A DNA stretch of 35,629 nt, taken from contig JAPLCN010000192.1 of the NCBI GenBank assembly GCA_026392215.1, forward strand, positions 1 to 35,629, read 5' to 3'. Origin of the DNA: Actinomycetota bacterium (lineage in GTDB: Bacteria > Actinomycetota > Humimicrobiia > Humimicrobiales > Humimicrobiaceae). Positions 8,268-18,629 of this stretch are shown piece by piece. Under the pieces are notes generated by a model that ran no database searches, was not told where the DNA came from, and saw only the letters and a program-made list of their open reading frames with translations. Numbering within the stretch: the stretch's first letter is position 1; the number at the start of each line of letters is the position of its first letter. The position numbers and the translations under genes were made by a program.

Positions 8268-9323
8268 ATGAATACAGTTTTCCAATATATATTAGCAATT
8301 CTTGGTTTTTCAATCATAATAATTGTCCATGAATTCGGGCATTTCATTTTTGCAAAAATAAACAAAATTTTTGTTGAGGAATTTTTTGTTGGAATGGGCC
8401 CTAAAATTCTGAAGTTCAAGGCAAAAAGCGGAACATTATGGGGCCTGTCGGCTATACCTGTAGGCGGATATAATAAAATATCAGGTATGGACAGAGATGA
8501 GAAAGTTTCTGAAGACAAAAAAGACCAGGTATACTACAAAAAGCCATTTTGGGTTAAGTTTTCTGTTATTTTTGGCGGAGTATTAATGAATGTTGTTTTT
8601 GCTGTTATCCTTATTATTATTTTTTTTAGCATGGGCATTTATTCGCCTGCAAATACCATTGATTTTATTGAGAAAAACTCTCCTGCTCAAACATATGGCT
8701 TAAATATTAACGATAAAATTCTTTATTTAAATGATACGCAAATAAAGAATTGGGATGATTTTTCAATTAATGTAAAAAAATATCCGGATAAAGATGTAAT
8801 TTTTAAAGTGCTAAGAGATAGCAAAGAGCTAAGCATTAAAGTAAAGCTGGGAGCTAAAGAAGGTTCAGGATATTTAGGAATAAGCCCTAAACTTGAAAAA
8901 GTTAAACTTGGATTTGGCGGGGTAATTAAAGAAACCTTTAAACTTGTCGGCAATTTTACTGCCACTTATTTCAAGCTTCTCGGAATGCTGTTTGCAGGAA
9001 AACTGCCATTTACCGAGGCTCGTCCGGTATCACCTATAGGATTAGTAGCAATTTTCCAGCAATCTGCGGCACTAGGTTTTCAGAATTTTATAATGCTTGT
9101 AGGTTTGGTATCTTTAATTCTCGGGTTTAGCAATCTGATACCACTTCTTCCTTTAGATGGCGGGCATATTGTAATAATAATAATTGAAGCGATAAGAAAA
9201 AAACCCGTAAGTAAAAAAGCTTTTCAAATATACAGTAACATAGGACTGGTTATTTTTATTGCGCTGTTTGCAATTGGATTTGTATTCGATATTATTAAGC
9301 CTATAAATATAAGCAATATGTAA
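8268..9323 (+). CDS. rseP: Site-2 protease RseP/RasP family
   Basis: HEFGHFIFAKINKIFVEEFFVGMGP, PDZ region, NLIPLLPLDGGHI. Confidence 0.93.
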   Translation: MNTVFQYILAILGFSIIIIVHEFGHFIFAKINKIFVEEFFVGMGPKILKFKAKSGTLWGLSAIPVGGYNKISGMDRDEKVSEDKKDQVYYKKPFWVKFSVIFGGVLMNVVFAVILIIIFFSMGIYSPANTIDFIEKNSPAQTYGLNINDKILYLNDTQIKNWDDFSINVKKYPDKDVIFKVLRDSKELSIKVKLGAKEGSGYLGISPKLEKVKLGFGGVIKETFKLVGNFTATYFKLLGMLFAGKLPFTEARPVSPIGLVAIFQQSAALGFQNFIMLVGLVSLILGFSNLIPLLPLDGGHIVIIIIEAIRKKPVSKKAFQIYSNIGLVIFIALFAIGFVFDIIKPINISNM

Positions 9324-9441
9324 CTTAAAGGCTGCTTCATTTAATTTCCGGTAATGTTAATTAAGCTTAATTTAGATATATTTCATTGCAATTAATTTTA
9401 TTTTACTGATAATTTAATAAATAATTATTACTTATAAGTGT

Positions 9442-10542
9442 TTGCATATGGAAAAAGGATATAAAAGAAAAGTAACAAGGGAAATTACAATTGGCAGAAA
9501 AAAAATAGGTGCAGGAAGTCCAATTCTTGTCCAATCAATGACTAAAAATAAATTTGAGCACCCCGGACTTTTAAAAGAGGAAATCAGGGGTTTAATCAGT
9601 TCAGGCTGTGAAATTGTAAGGATTGCTGTTACAGATAAAGATTCAATAGCTCATGTCAGTTCTTTATTAAAAGAAGGTTTTTTTAACGACGTGCCATTAG
9701 TGGCAGACGTCCAATTTGACTTTGAACTTGCTCTTCTTGCTCTTGAAGCGGGCGCACATTGCGTAAGGATAAATCCCGGCAATATTGGGGGTCTGCAAAA
9801 AACACGGGAAGTAATAAAAAAAGCAAAAGAAATGGACGCCTGCATCAGAATAGGTGTAAATTCAGGTTCAATTGATAAAAAAATATTAAGAAAAACCAGT
9901 AATGATTTTCCACAGGCAATGATTGAAAGCACTTTGGAGTATGTGAGATTTTTTGAAAATATGCAGTTTTATAATTTCAAAATTTCAGCCAAAGCTTCTT
10001 CAGTGACCGATTCAATTTATGTGTATAAAGCTTTATCTGAAAAGATAAATTATCCCTTGCATCTTGGCATTACTGAAGCAGGTTCAAAATTTGCAGGTTC
10101 CATAAAATCTGCGGTAGGTTTGGGAATTTTACTATATGAGGGGATAGGAGATACGATAAGGGTATCTTTAACTGACGATTCAGTTAAAGAAGTTAAAGCA
10201 GGCTATTATATATTAAACAGCTTAAACCTGCGCAGTTATGGAGTTGATATCATATCCTGCCCGACCTGTGGAAGAACAAAAGCTGATTTAAAAAGCATAG
10301 CAGGAGAAATTGAAAAAATAACACAAAAAATTTCAGTACCTTTAAAAATAGCTGTAATGGGATGCATGGTCAATGGTCCGGGAGAGGCAAAAGAAGCAGA
10401 TATCGGAATAGCATTGGGTACAAGTAAGGCTACTATTTTTCTTAAGGGGAAAGTATTAAAAAAAGTTGAAATAAAAGACGTATTTTTTGAATTTAAAAAT
10501 GAACTTGAAAAATTACTGCAAATAAATAACGTTAGGCTTTAA
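9442..10542 (+). CDS. ispG: 4-hydroxy-3-methylbut-2-enyl diphosphate synthase (flavodoxin/ferredoxin)
   Basis: ILVQSMTKNK…; Fe-S motifs CPTCGR and MGCMVNGPGEA; start may be TTG 9442 or ATG 9448. Confidence 0.96.
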   Translation: MHMEKGYKRKVTREITIGRKKIGAGSPILVQSMTKNKFEHPGLLKEEIRGLISSGCEIVRIAVTDKDSIAHVSSLLKEGFFNDVPLVADVQFDFELALLALEAGAHCVRINPGNIGGLQKTREVIKKAKEMDACIRIGVNSGSIDKKILRKTSNDFPQAMIESTLEYVRFFENMQFYNFKISAKASSVTDSIYVYKALSEKINYPLHLGITEAGSKFAGSIKSAVGLGILLYEGIGDTIRVSLTDDSVKEVKAGYYILNSLNLRSYGVDIISCPTCGRTKADLKSIAGEIEKITQKISVPLKIAVMGCMVNGPGEAKEADIGIALGTSKATIFLKGKVLKKVEIKDVFFEFKNELEKLLQINNVRL

Positions 10543-10601
10543 AAATTTAAGCAGGTAACTGAAAATAAAAATAATAAATAATTTAAACAGGGAGAGAAAA
10601 T

Positions 10602-12311
10602 TTGAGGTTTTCAAAATATTTTTTGCCAACGTTAAAAGAGGATCCCAGTGATTCAGATATAATAAGCCATTCCCTAAGCATAAGGGCCGGGCTTATCAGA
10701 AAAGTAGCTTCAGGTATTTATACTTTTCTTCCGCTTGGCTTTAAAATTCTAAAAAAGATTGAAAATATTATAAGGGAAGAGATGAATGATGCAGGAGCTA
10801 TTGAAATTTTTATGCCGGTAATGCAGCCTGCAGAAATCTGGCAGCAGTCAAACAGATGGTATGAATACGGCCCTGAAATGTTTAAGCTTGTTGACAGGAA
10901 CGAAAGAGATTTTTGTCTTGGACCAACCCACGAAGAACTGATTACAACAATGGCAAGCTCTGATATTTATTCATACAAGGATCTACCTGTTAATTTATAC
11001 CAGATCCAGGTTAAATTCAGAGATGAAATAAGGCCAAGATACGGCTTGCTAAGAGCAAGAGAATTCATAATGAAAGATGCATACAGTTTTGGAGCAAGCG
11101 AAGAGGATCTCGATAAAGACTATGATGCAATGTATGCCACGTATGCAAAAATAATTGAAAGAATAGGCCTGAAATATAAGGTGGTGGAAGCAGATACCGG
11201 ATTAATAGGGGGAAAATTTTCACATGAATTTATGATTCTTGCAAAAAACGGTGAAGAAACAATTGCATATTGCGATGAATGCAGATATGCCGCAAATTTT
11301 GATAATGCAAAGTTTAATATAAGGCCGTTTCCTGTAAGTGATGCTGCAGGCTTAAATGAAGGATTAAAAGATATCAAGGAAATTCATACTCCTGGCATTA
11401 AAACCATTGAAGATCTGACAAATTTTTTAACCCAGCCTCCGCAAAATATAATCAAAACAATAGCAGTAAAAAATAATGAAGGTGATGTTTTTGCATTTTT
11501 ATTATCCGGGGATAGAACTCTTAATCTGGCAAAAGCAGAAAAATTTCTTAAAACCAGTCTTGAACTGATAAATGAAGATAATAATATATATAAACTTCCA
11601 CTAGGATTCATTGGTCCTCTCGGATTAAAAAAAGAGATCAGTGTTTATGGAGATTACTCAATACAGAAAAGATCAAACCTGATAGCAGGTGCTAATAAAA
11701 TTGATTATCATTTTAAAAACATAAATATCAACAGGGACTTTGAAGTTAAAGGCTGGGGTAATTTTTCTTATCCTGTCCCTGGAGATTTATGCGAAAGCTG
11801 CGGCAGGGAACTGGAATATGACAAAGGAATTGAAGTAGGCCATATTTTCAAACTTGGAACAAAATACAGCACAAAATTAAACGGTAAGTTTCTTGACAAA
11901 GATGGCAAATTAAAACCTTATATTATGGGCTGCTATGGCATTGGCGTTACACGGATGATGGCAGCAGCAATTGAGCAAAGCCATGATGAAAAAGGGATAA
12001 TATGGCCGAAAAGCATAGCACCTTTTCTTATAAGCCTTATAGCAACCAACATGAGTGAAAACAAAATAAAAGAAGCTGCAGGTAGTGCTTATGAAATGAT
12101 GCTTTCAAAAAAAGTTCAGGTCCTTTATGACGATAGGGATATAAGTGCGGGCATAAAATTTAAAGATTCAGATTTAATAGGCATCCCGATAAAAATGATT
12201 TTCGGGAAAAAGTTTTTACAAAATGAAATTATAGATATTGAATATAGGGACGATGCTTCAAAAACTGAAATTAAATTAAATGAACTGGAAGATTTTGTGA
12301 AAAATTTATAA
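10602..12311 (+). CDS. proS: Prolyl-tRNA synthetase (bacterial type with inserted domain)
   Basis: RAGLIRKVASGIYTFLPLG…LGPTHEE…FRDEIRPRYGLLRAREFIMKDAYSF…CYGIGVTR. Confidence 0.97.
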   Translation: MRFSKYFLPTLKEDPSDSDIISHSLSIRAGLIRKVASGIYTFLPLGFKILKKIENIIREEMNDAGAIEIFMPVMQPAEIWQQSNRWYEYGPEMFKLVDRNERDFCLGPTHEELITTMASSDIYSYKDLPVNLYQIQVKFRDEIRPRYGLLRAREFIMKDAYSFGASEEDLDKDYDAMYATYAKIIERIGLKYKVVEADTGLIGGKFSHEFMILAKNGEETIAYCDECRYAANFDNAKFNIRPFPVSDAAGLNEGLKDIKEIHTPGIKTIEDLTNFLTQPPQNIIKTIAVKNNEGDVFAFLLSGDRTLNLAKAEKFLKTSLELINEDNNIYKLPLGFIGPLGLKKEISVYGDYSIQKRSNLIAGANKIDYHFKNININRDFEVKGWGNFSYPVPGDLCESCGRELEYDKGIEVGHIFKLGTKYSTKLNGKFLDKDGKLKPYIMGCYGIGVTRMMAAAIEQSHDEKGIIWPKSIAPFLISLIATNMSENKIKEAAGSAYEMMLSKKVQVLYDDRDISAGIKFKDSDLIGIPIKMIFGKKFLQNEIIDIEYRDDASKTEIKLNELEDFVKNL

Positions 12312-12318
12312 AAATTTA

Positions 12319-14499
12319 ATGAATGATTCAAATTCCAATCCTCAAATTAAATTAAAAGGAATTTTAGAAAAGATTATTTTTAAGAATTCCAGCAATGGTT
12401 ATATTATTGCTAAATTCAAGCTTGATGATGAAAAAATAGTTGAAACTGTTTTTGGAATAGTGTTTGAAGCTAACCCCGGAGAACATCTTGAGATTGCCGG
12501 AGAATATGTTAATAATCCGAAATACGGCCGCCAGTTTAAAATAAACAATATAAATACATTACCACCTGCTACAACAGAAGGAATAGAGAAATATCTTGGC
12601 TCCGGACTAATAAAAGGCATCGGACCTGCAATAGCAAAAAAGATTGTTTCCTTTTTTAAAGAAAAAACCCTTGAAATTTTAGACAAGGATATCAATAAGC
12701 TAAGCGAAATTGACGGGCTTGGCATTAAAAGGGTTGATATGATAAAAAAAGAATGGGTGAGGCAATCTAAAATAAAAGATATAATGATATTTTTACAATC
12801 TCTTGAAATAACACCCGCCTATGCAAAAAAAATATTTAACAGATACGGTGATAATTCAATTAAGGTAATCAGAGAAAACCCATACAGACTTTGTGATGAA
12901 ATATTTGGTATTGGTTTTAAAATTGCTGATAAAATTGCAAAAAATGCCGGAATAGAGAAAGAGTCAGTTTTCAGAATCAAATCAGGAATAATATATATGC
13001 TTGGGCAGCTGCAGGAAGCAGGTAACTGCTATTTTCCTTATGATATGCTGCTTGAGCAGGCAAAAGACTTTCTTGATATAGAAATAAATGATATTAAAAA
13101 AACTTTGGATATTCTCAGTAAAGAAAAGGATATTATAGTTTCTGACGACAAGATATATCTTTTTGAAACTTATAATGATGAAAAATTTGTTGCAGAAGAA
13201 CTGATTAAAATAAAAAAAGAACCTTTAAAAACAAGATTGGACCTGATAAGTATTGAAAACCGGATTAAGGAAATTTCAAAAATTTCTAAAATTGAAATTG
13301 ATGAATATCAGCAGGAAGCAGTTATAAGTGCTGTTTCTGAAAAAATATTAGTAATTACAGGAAGCCCCGGGACCGGTAAAAGTACAATTTTAAACTATAT
13401 TTTAAAGATTTTTGAAATGGATAATAAAAATGTGAAACTTGCTGCTCCTACAGGCCGGGCATCAAAAAGGCTTTCAGAAACAACAGGTAAAGAGGCTAAG
13501 ACAATTCACAGGCTTCTTGAATATAATCCAAAATTAAATACATTTTTAAAAAATAACCGCAGGAAGCTTTCGTGTGATTTATTGATTATTGATGAAGCTT
13601 CAATGCTTGATATAAAGCTGATGAAGAATTTAATTGATGCCATTGATTATAAAACAAGAATTATTTTTGTCGGAGATGTTGACCAGCTTCCATCTGTCGG
13701 GCCTGGAAATGTTTTAAACGACATAATAAATTCCAAAGTATTTAAAGTTGTAAGATTAAATAAAATATACAGGCAGTTTGGCAGAAGCAAGATTATCTAC
13801 AATGCACATAGGATAAGAGACGGTTTATATCCAAGCCTGATTTTTAATTCTGAAGATGACAATATCAACGATTTTTATTTTATTGAAAAATCAGAACAGG
13901 AAGATGTTGTAAATACTATTTTAAAGATGCTTTTGTATAACCTTCCAAATAAGTTCGGATTTGATCCTTTAAAAGATGTCCAGATTCTTGTTCCTGTAAA
14001 TAAAGGTATTGTAGGGGTAGAAAACTTAAATTTAAGAATACAGGAGAAATTTAACAGTAATTTAAAAAAGATTATGCGGGGCAGTACAGAATTCAGGCTT
14101 AATGATAAGATTATTCAGCAGAAAAATAATTATGAAAAAGATGTCTATAACGGTGATATCGGATTTATAAAAGATATAGATTTTGAACTGCAGGAATTTA
14201 AAGTTGATTTTAGTGGTAAGATTGTTACTTATAATTTTTATGATACAGATGAGATAAATCTGTCTTATGCAATTTCCATACATAAATCCCAGGGATCAGA
14301 ATTTAAATGCGTTATTGTCCCTATATTAACATCACACTACATGCTTCTTCAAAGGAACCTTTTATATACAGCAATAACCAGGGCAAAAGAGCTGGTTGTA
14401 TTAATTGGAAGCAAAAAAGCAATCGGAATGGCTGTAAGCAAAAATAATGTTGAAAACAGGTTTACCAACTTAAAACTTTTGCTCTCTATGAACTGTTGA
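12319..14499 (+). CDS. recD2: RecD2-type ATP-dependent helicase
   Basis: N-terminal HhH-like region, Walker A GSPGTGKST, Walker B LLIIDEASML, GDVDQLPSVGPGNVL, C-terminal SIHKSQGSEF and TAITRAK. Confidence 0.93.
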   Translation: MNDSNSNPQIKLKGILEKIIFKNSSNGYIIAKFKLDDEKIVETVFGIVFEANPGEHLEIAGEYVNNPKYGRQFKINNINTLPPATTEGIEKYLGSGLIKGIGPAIAKKIVSFFKEKTLEILDKDINKLSEIDGLGIKRVDMIKKEWVRQSKIKDIMIFLQSLEITPAYAKKIFNRYGDNSIKVIRENPYRLCDEIFGIGFKIADKIAKNAGIEKESVFRIKSGIIYMLGQLQEAGNCYFPYDMLLEQAKDFLDIEINDIKKTLDILSKEKDIIVSDDKIYLFETYNDEKFVAEELIKIKKEPLKTRLDLISIENRIKEISKISKIEIDEYQQEAVISAVSEKILVITGSPGTGKSTILNYILKIFEMDNKNVKLAAPTGRASKRLSETTGKEAKTIHRLLEYNPKLNTFLKNNRRKLSCDLLIIDEASMLDIKLMKNLIDAIDYKTRIIFVGDVDQLPSVGPGNVLNDIINSKVFKVVRLNKIYRQFGRSKIIYNAHRIRDGLYPSLIFNSEDDNINDFYFIEKSEQEDVVNTILKMLLYNLPNKFGFDPLKDVQILVPVNKGIVGVENLNLRIQEKFNSNLKKIMRGSTEFRLNDKIIQQKNNYEKDVYNGDIGFIKDIDFELQEFKVDFSGKIVTYNFYDTDEINLSYAISIHKSQGSEFKCVIVPILTSHYMLLQRNLLYTAITRAKELVVLIGSKKAIGMAVSKNNVENRFTNLKLLLSMNC

Positions 14500-14523
14500 A
14501 TTATTTTATTTTCATGTTATAAT
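14496..14523 (+). promoter_or_regulatory. Sigma70-type promoter upstream of nusA, overlapping the recD2 3' end
   Basis: TTGAAT (14496-14501) - 16 bp - TATAAT (14518-14523). Confidence 0.55.
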
Positions 14524-14559
14524 CATCCAGAGATTTTTATTAAATTTAATTAATAAACT

Positions 14560-14593
14560 TAGTGGGCAAAACCCACTATTTTTATTATTTTTG
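14560..14593 (+). terminator. Intrinsic terminator / candidate attenuator in the nusA leader
   Basis: TAGTGGG-CAAAA-CCCACTA perfect 7-bp stem (14560-14578) followed by TTTTTATTATTTTT; lies downstream of the promoter above and upstream of nusA. Confidence 0.65.
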
Positions 14594-14620
14594 TAAATTT
14601 TTAACAATAGGTGAATAAAC

Positions 14621-15637
14621 TTGAACAAAGAATTAATTACAGCACTAAAAGAACTGGAAAGAGAAAAAGGCATTGATCTGGATGTTCTGATTGAAGGCCT
14701 GAAAGTTGCTCTTGTCTATGCTTATAAAAAGAATTATAAAGCAAATTTTAATGCAAGAGTTGATTTTGATCTTAATTCCGGCGAAATAAAGGTTCTTAAA
14801 ATTCTGGAAGAGGGAGAAGCCGAAAAGGAAGGCGTATCTGAAGTAGATGTAACTCCTGAAAATTTCGGCAGAGTTGCAGCCCAAACAGCAAAACAGGTAA
14901 TAACTCAAAAAATAAAAGAAGCTGAACGGGAAGTAATGTACAATGAATATAAGGAACGTGTAGGTGAGTTGGTCATTGGCATTATTCAGCAGCATGATGC
15001 CAGGTGGACACTTGTTGATCTGGGGAAAGTGGAAGCTCTTCTTCCTTCAAATGAACAGGTTCCCGGTGAAAGGTACAGGCATGGTGAAAGGATTAAATGT
15101 TATATTTCTGAAGTAAAAAAGACAACAAAGGGTCCTCAGGTAATTGTATCAAGAACACACAGCGGCTTGATAAAAAAGCTTTTTGAACTTGAAGTTCCGG
15201 AAATTTATGAAGGTATTGTTACTATTAAAAGCATAGCAAGAGAAGCTGGTCACAGGACAAAAATTGCTGTCAGTTCAAGCGAGAGAAATGTAGATCCTGT
15301 AGGTGCATGTGTTGGACCGAAAGGTTCCAGAGTAAGAATGGTTGTTGACGAGCTTGCTGGTGAAAAAGTTGATATTGTCCAATATAGTGATGATGTTGTG
15401 GTATACATTAAAAATTCGTTAAGTCCTGCTAAAGTGATAAAAGTTTTAACAGATGAGGATACAAAATTTGCCCTTGTGGTTGTTCCCAATGAGCAATTGT
15501 CGCTTGCTATCGGCAGGGACGGCCAGAATGCAAGGCTTGCAGCCAAGCTGACATACTGGAAAATAGACATAAAAAGCGAATCTCAATATGAGGAAGAACT
15601 TAATGCAGCAAGAAATGAACGAAAAAACATAAGATAA
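14621..15637 (+). CDS. nusA: Transcription termination/antitermination factor NusA
   Basis: MNKELITALKELEREKGIDLDVLIEGLKVALVYAYKK…DPVGACVGPKGSRVRMVVDELAGEKVDIV…LAIGRDGQNARLAAKLT. Confidence 0.97.
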   Translation: MNKELITALKELEREKGIDLDVLIEGLKVALVYAYKKNYKANFNARVDFDLNSGEIKVLKILEEGEAEKEGVSEVDVTPENFGRVAAQTAKQVITQKIKEAEREVMYNEYKERVGELVIGIIQQHDARWTLVDLGKVEALLPSNEQVPGERYRHGERIKCYISEVKKTTKGPQVIVSRTHSGLIKKLFELEVPEIYEGIVTIKSIAREAGHRTKIAVSSSERNVDPVGACVGPKGSRVRMVVDELAGEKVDIVQYSDDVVVYIKNSLSPAKVIKVLTDEDTKFALVVVPNEQLSLAIGRDGQNARLAAKLTYWKIDIKSESQYEEELNAARNERKNIR

Positions 15638-15649
15638 CAGGTGTGGTGA

Positions 15650-18160
15650 ATGGGTTCATATAAAGTTTATCAGATTGCAAAGGAAAATAATTTAGTGTCA
15701 AAAGAAATAATAGATATTTGCGCCAGGATTGGCGTGGATGCTAAGAGCCATTCTTCTGCAGTCAATGATGAAGATTTAAAAAAAATTATGGATGCTTTAA
15801 AAAAATCTAAAAGCATGCAAGATAAAGATTTAAAAAAGGATAAAAATATTAAAGAAAAAAATAATACAAAAGAACAGGTTCGGGAAAAAGTAAATAAAGC
15901 TCAAAATCCTGCAGCAATAGAAAACCCGGAGAAAAAATCAACTGGAAAAAATACAGGAAAACAAACCGGTAAAATCAGTGATCAGAAAGAATTAAAAAAA
16001 GAATCTTTAAAACCCGGGACTCCGGAAAAAGAAAAGTTAAAAGGAAAAAAAGATAAAAAATTTAGTGATAAGAAAATTTTGGCAAAAGAAAAAATACCTG
16101 TTGTTTTTGATATAGCTGCAGCTTTTGATGATAAAGACGTGGAAAATATTGATAAACTTGAAAAGACAGAGCTAAAACCTGTAAAGGAGAGCATTAAAAG
16201 TAAGCCTTTAAGATGGGAAGAAGAGAAAAGATTAAATGTCCGAAGCGTACTGCAAAAAGAACTGGATAAAGAAGATAAATTAGTAAAATCAAGAGGGAAG
16301 ACAGTTTTTCCCGTAAAAACTGACATTATTTCTGGTTCTGATGCCGAAAGTATGGCTAAAAAGAAAAAAGAAGAAAAGCAGCCCGAAGAAGAACTTAAAA
16401 AAAGGCCTGAAATTAAAAAATTAATTGAGCTGCCTGGTGGAGTTACCATGAAGCAGCTTTCAGAAAGAATAAATATATCTTCAAGTGAATTAATTAAAAC
16501 ACTATTTAACCTTGGAGAGATTGTAACCATAAACCAGCCGCTAGGTAATGATCTTTTAGAAATCCTGTCAGGCGAGTATAATTTTAAATTTGTCGTCATA
16601 GGTTTTGAAAATAAGCTTGATGAATTATATAAAGATGAACCGGAAGATTTAGTGCTAAGGCCCCCTATAGTTACTGTAATGGGACATGTCGATCACGGTA
16701 AAACCACACTGCTTGATGCAATCAGAAAATCAGATGTAGCCGGCGGTGAAGCCGGCGGGATAACACAGCATATTGGTGCTTATCAGATTGAGTATAAAAA
16801 TAGAAAAATTACCTTTATAGATACTCCTGGCCATGAAGCATTTACAGCAATGCGTGCAAGAGGTGCAAGAGTTACAGACATAGCAATTATTGTTATAGCT
16901 GCAAATGACGGCATAATGCCTCAATCAGTAGAAGCTATTGACCATGCAAAAGCTGCCGGAGTACCTATAATTGTCGCAATCAACAAAATTGACCTGCCTG
17001 ATGCTGATCCCGAAAAAGTTAAAAAAAGCTTGACTGAACATGGGATCGTTCCGGAAGAATGGGGAGGAGATACAGTTTGTGTTGAAGTTTCTGCAAAAAA
17101 TAAAATCAAAATTGATGAACTTCTTGAGATGATTTTGCTTGTTGCGGATATGCATGAAATAAAAGGCAATCCGAATGCTGAAGGTTATGGCATAATTATA
17201 GAATCAAGGCTGGACAAGGGTATGGGTCCAATAGGCAGTATTATTGTTAAAAGAGGGTCAATTCAAGTTGGAGATTTTTTTATAACAGGTAATTCATTTG
17301 GAAAAGTCAGAGCATTGCAGGATGATAAAGGAAATAAGATTGTCAAAGCACTTTTATCACAGCCTGTTGAAATATTAGGTTTTTCTTTTGTTCCAAAAGC
17401 TGGAGATAAGTTTTTTATAGTAAAAAATGAAAAAATTGCAAAAGAACTTCTTTCTAAAAAATTATATACAGAAAATTTGTTTAAAATTTCAGCAAGCAAA
17501 AGACATATATCTCTGGAGCAGTTATCAGAGATAGTCAAGTCTGCTAAGGTTAAAAAACTGGGAATTGTTTTAAAAGCCGACGTTAATGGATCGCTTGATG
17601 CTGTTGAGCAGGCTTTAAAAAAGATGGAGACAGAAGAAGTAAAAATTGATATTATCCATAGTGGTGTGGGGGCAATTGTAGATAGCGATATTATCCTGGC
17701 TTCCGCTTCAAATGCGATTGTAATCGGGTTTGGAGTTGTTCCAACACCAAAGGCTAAAGCAATAGCTAAAGTTGAAAAAGTTGAAATAAGAACTTATGAA
17801 ATAATATATAAATTAATAGACGAGCTTATACTTGCGTTTAAAGGAATGCTTGAACATAAAACAGAAGAAGCTGAAAAAGGCAGAGTTGAAGTCAGGGAAG
17901 TATTTAAGATGCCAAAAGTGGGGCTGGTTGCCGGATGTTATATTACTGAAGGTGAAATTGAGAGAAATAATCTGGTTAAAATTGTCAGAGACGGGAAAAT
18001 AGTCTTTAATAGTAAGATTGCTTCAATCCACAGATTTAAGGAAGATGTAAAAAAGGTTGCTGCCGGATATGAATGCGGCATAAAGATAGAAAATTTCCAG
18101 GATATAAACAAAGGTGATTTTTTTGAAGTCTACGAAATAAGAGAAGTCAGCGAAAGCTAA
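15650..18160 (+). CDS. infB: Translation initiation factor IF-2
   Basis: Lys-rich N-terminal region, GTPase motifs [45 protein letters not shown]. Confidence 0.98.
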   Translation: MGSYKVYQIAKENNLVSKEIIDICARIGVDAKSHSSAVNDEDLKKIMDALKKSKSMQDKDLKKDKNIKEKNNTKEQVREKVNKAQNPAAIENPEKKSTGKNTGKQTGKISDQKELKKESLKPGTPEKEKLKGKKDKKFSDKKILAKEKIPVVFDIAAAFDDKDVENIDKLEKTELKPVKESIKSKPLRWEEEKRLNVRSVLQKELDKEDKLVKSRGKTVFPVKTDIISGSDAESMAKKKKEEKQPEEELKKRPEIKKLIELPGGVTMKQLSERINISSSELIKTLFNLGEIVTINQPLGNDLLEILSGEYNFKFVVIGFENKLDELYKDEPEDLVLRPPIVTVMGHVDHGKTTLLDAIRKSDVAGGEAGGITQHIGAYQIEYKNRKITFIDTPGHEAFTAMRARGARVTDIAIIVIAANDGIMPQSVEAIDHAKAAGVPIIVAINKIDLPDADPEKVKKSLTEHGIVPEEWGGDTVCVEVSAKNKIKIDELLEMILLVADMHEIKGNPNAEGYGIIIESRLDKGMGPIGSIIVKRGSIQVGDFFITGNSFGKVRALQDDKGNKIVKALLSQPVEILGFSFVPKAGDKFFIVKNEKIAKELLSKKLYTENLFKISASKRHISLEQLSEIVKSAKVKKLGIVLKADVNGSLDAVEQALKKMETEEVKIDIIHSGVGAIVDSDIILASASNAIVIGFGVVPTPKAKAIAKVEKVEIRTYEIIYKLIDELILAFKGMLEHKTEEAEKGRVEVREVFKMPKVGLVAGCYITEGEIERNNLVKIVRDGKIVFNSKIASIHRFKEDVKKVAAGYECGIKIENFQDINKGDFFEVYEIREVSES

Positions 18161-18263
18161 TAATTTTAATTATAAAGGATAGCTGATTTTTATTAATATG
18201 AAATATTCAAATGAGTTCCGGTTTAAATTTTAATCATCTAAATATAAAAATCCTTTATGAACC

Positions 18264-18614
18264 ATGGATAGAATTAAGAAAATTGAAATAGATCTGAAAC
18301 GGGAAATCAGTTTTATTATTAATTCAAAAGTAAAAGATCCCAGGGTCGGGTTTCTTACACTTACAGATATAAAACTTTCTGCAGACTATCATTATATGGA
18401 TATTTATTTTACAGTAATGAATAAAGATGAAAATTTAGAAACGTGCCTTGAGGGTTTGAATAAATGTAAAGGTTTTATTAAGAAAAATCTGATTGAAAGA
18501 ATAAAATTAAGAACTATTCCTGAAATTAAATTTATTTATGACCAGTCAATAGATAAAGGTATCAGAATTAGCGAAATATTGGAAAATATAAAAGTAAAAG
18601 ATAATAAGTCATAA
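18264..18614 (+). CDS. rbfA: Ribosome-binding factor A
   Basis: Small ORF after infB; KDPRVGFLTLTDIKLSADYHYMDIYFTV fits RbfA. Confidence 0.9.
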   Translation: MDRIKKIEIDLKREISFIINSKVKDPRVGFLTLTDIKLSADYHYMDIYFTVMNKDENLETCLEGLNKCKGFIKKNLIERIKLRTIPEIKFIYDQSIDKGIRISEILENIKVKDNKS

Positions 18615-18629
18615 GCCGGGGTATCTTCT

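Noticed and set aside
9359-9372. 14-bp palindrome AATTAAGCTTAATT upstream of ispG
   Set aside because: All but two bases are A/T in a very AT-rich spacer, with no U-tract and no second copy seen; could be chance.
15800-16420. Lys/Glu-rich low-complexity stretch in infB
   Set aside because: Typical of the variable IF-2 N-terminal linker, not a novel domain.
15982-16599. 205-aa minus-strand ORF inside infB
   Set aside because: Ser/Phe-rich antisense shadow of the Lys/Glu-rich IF-2 N-terminal region; a compositional artefact.
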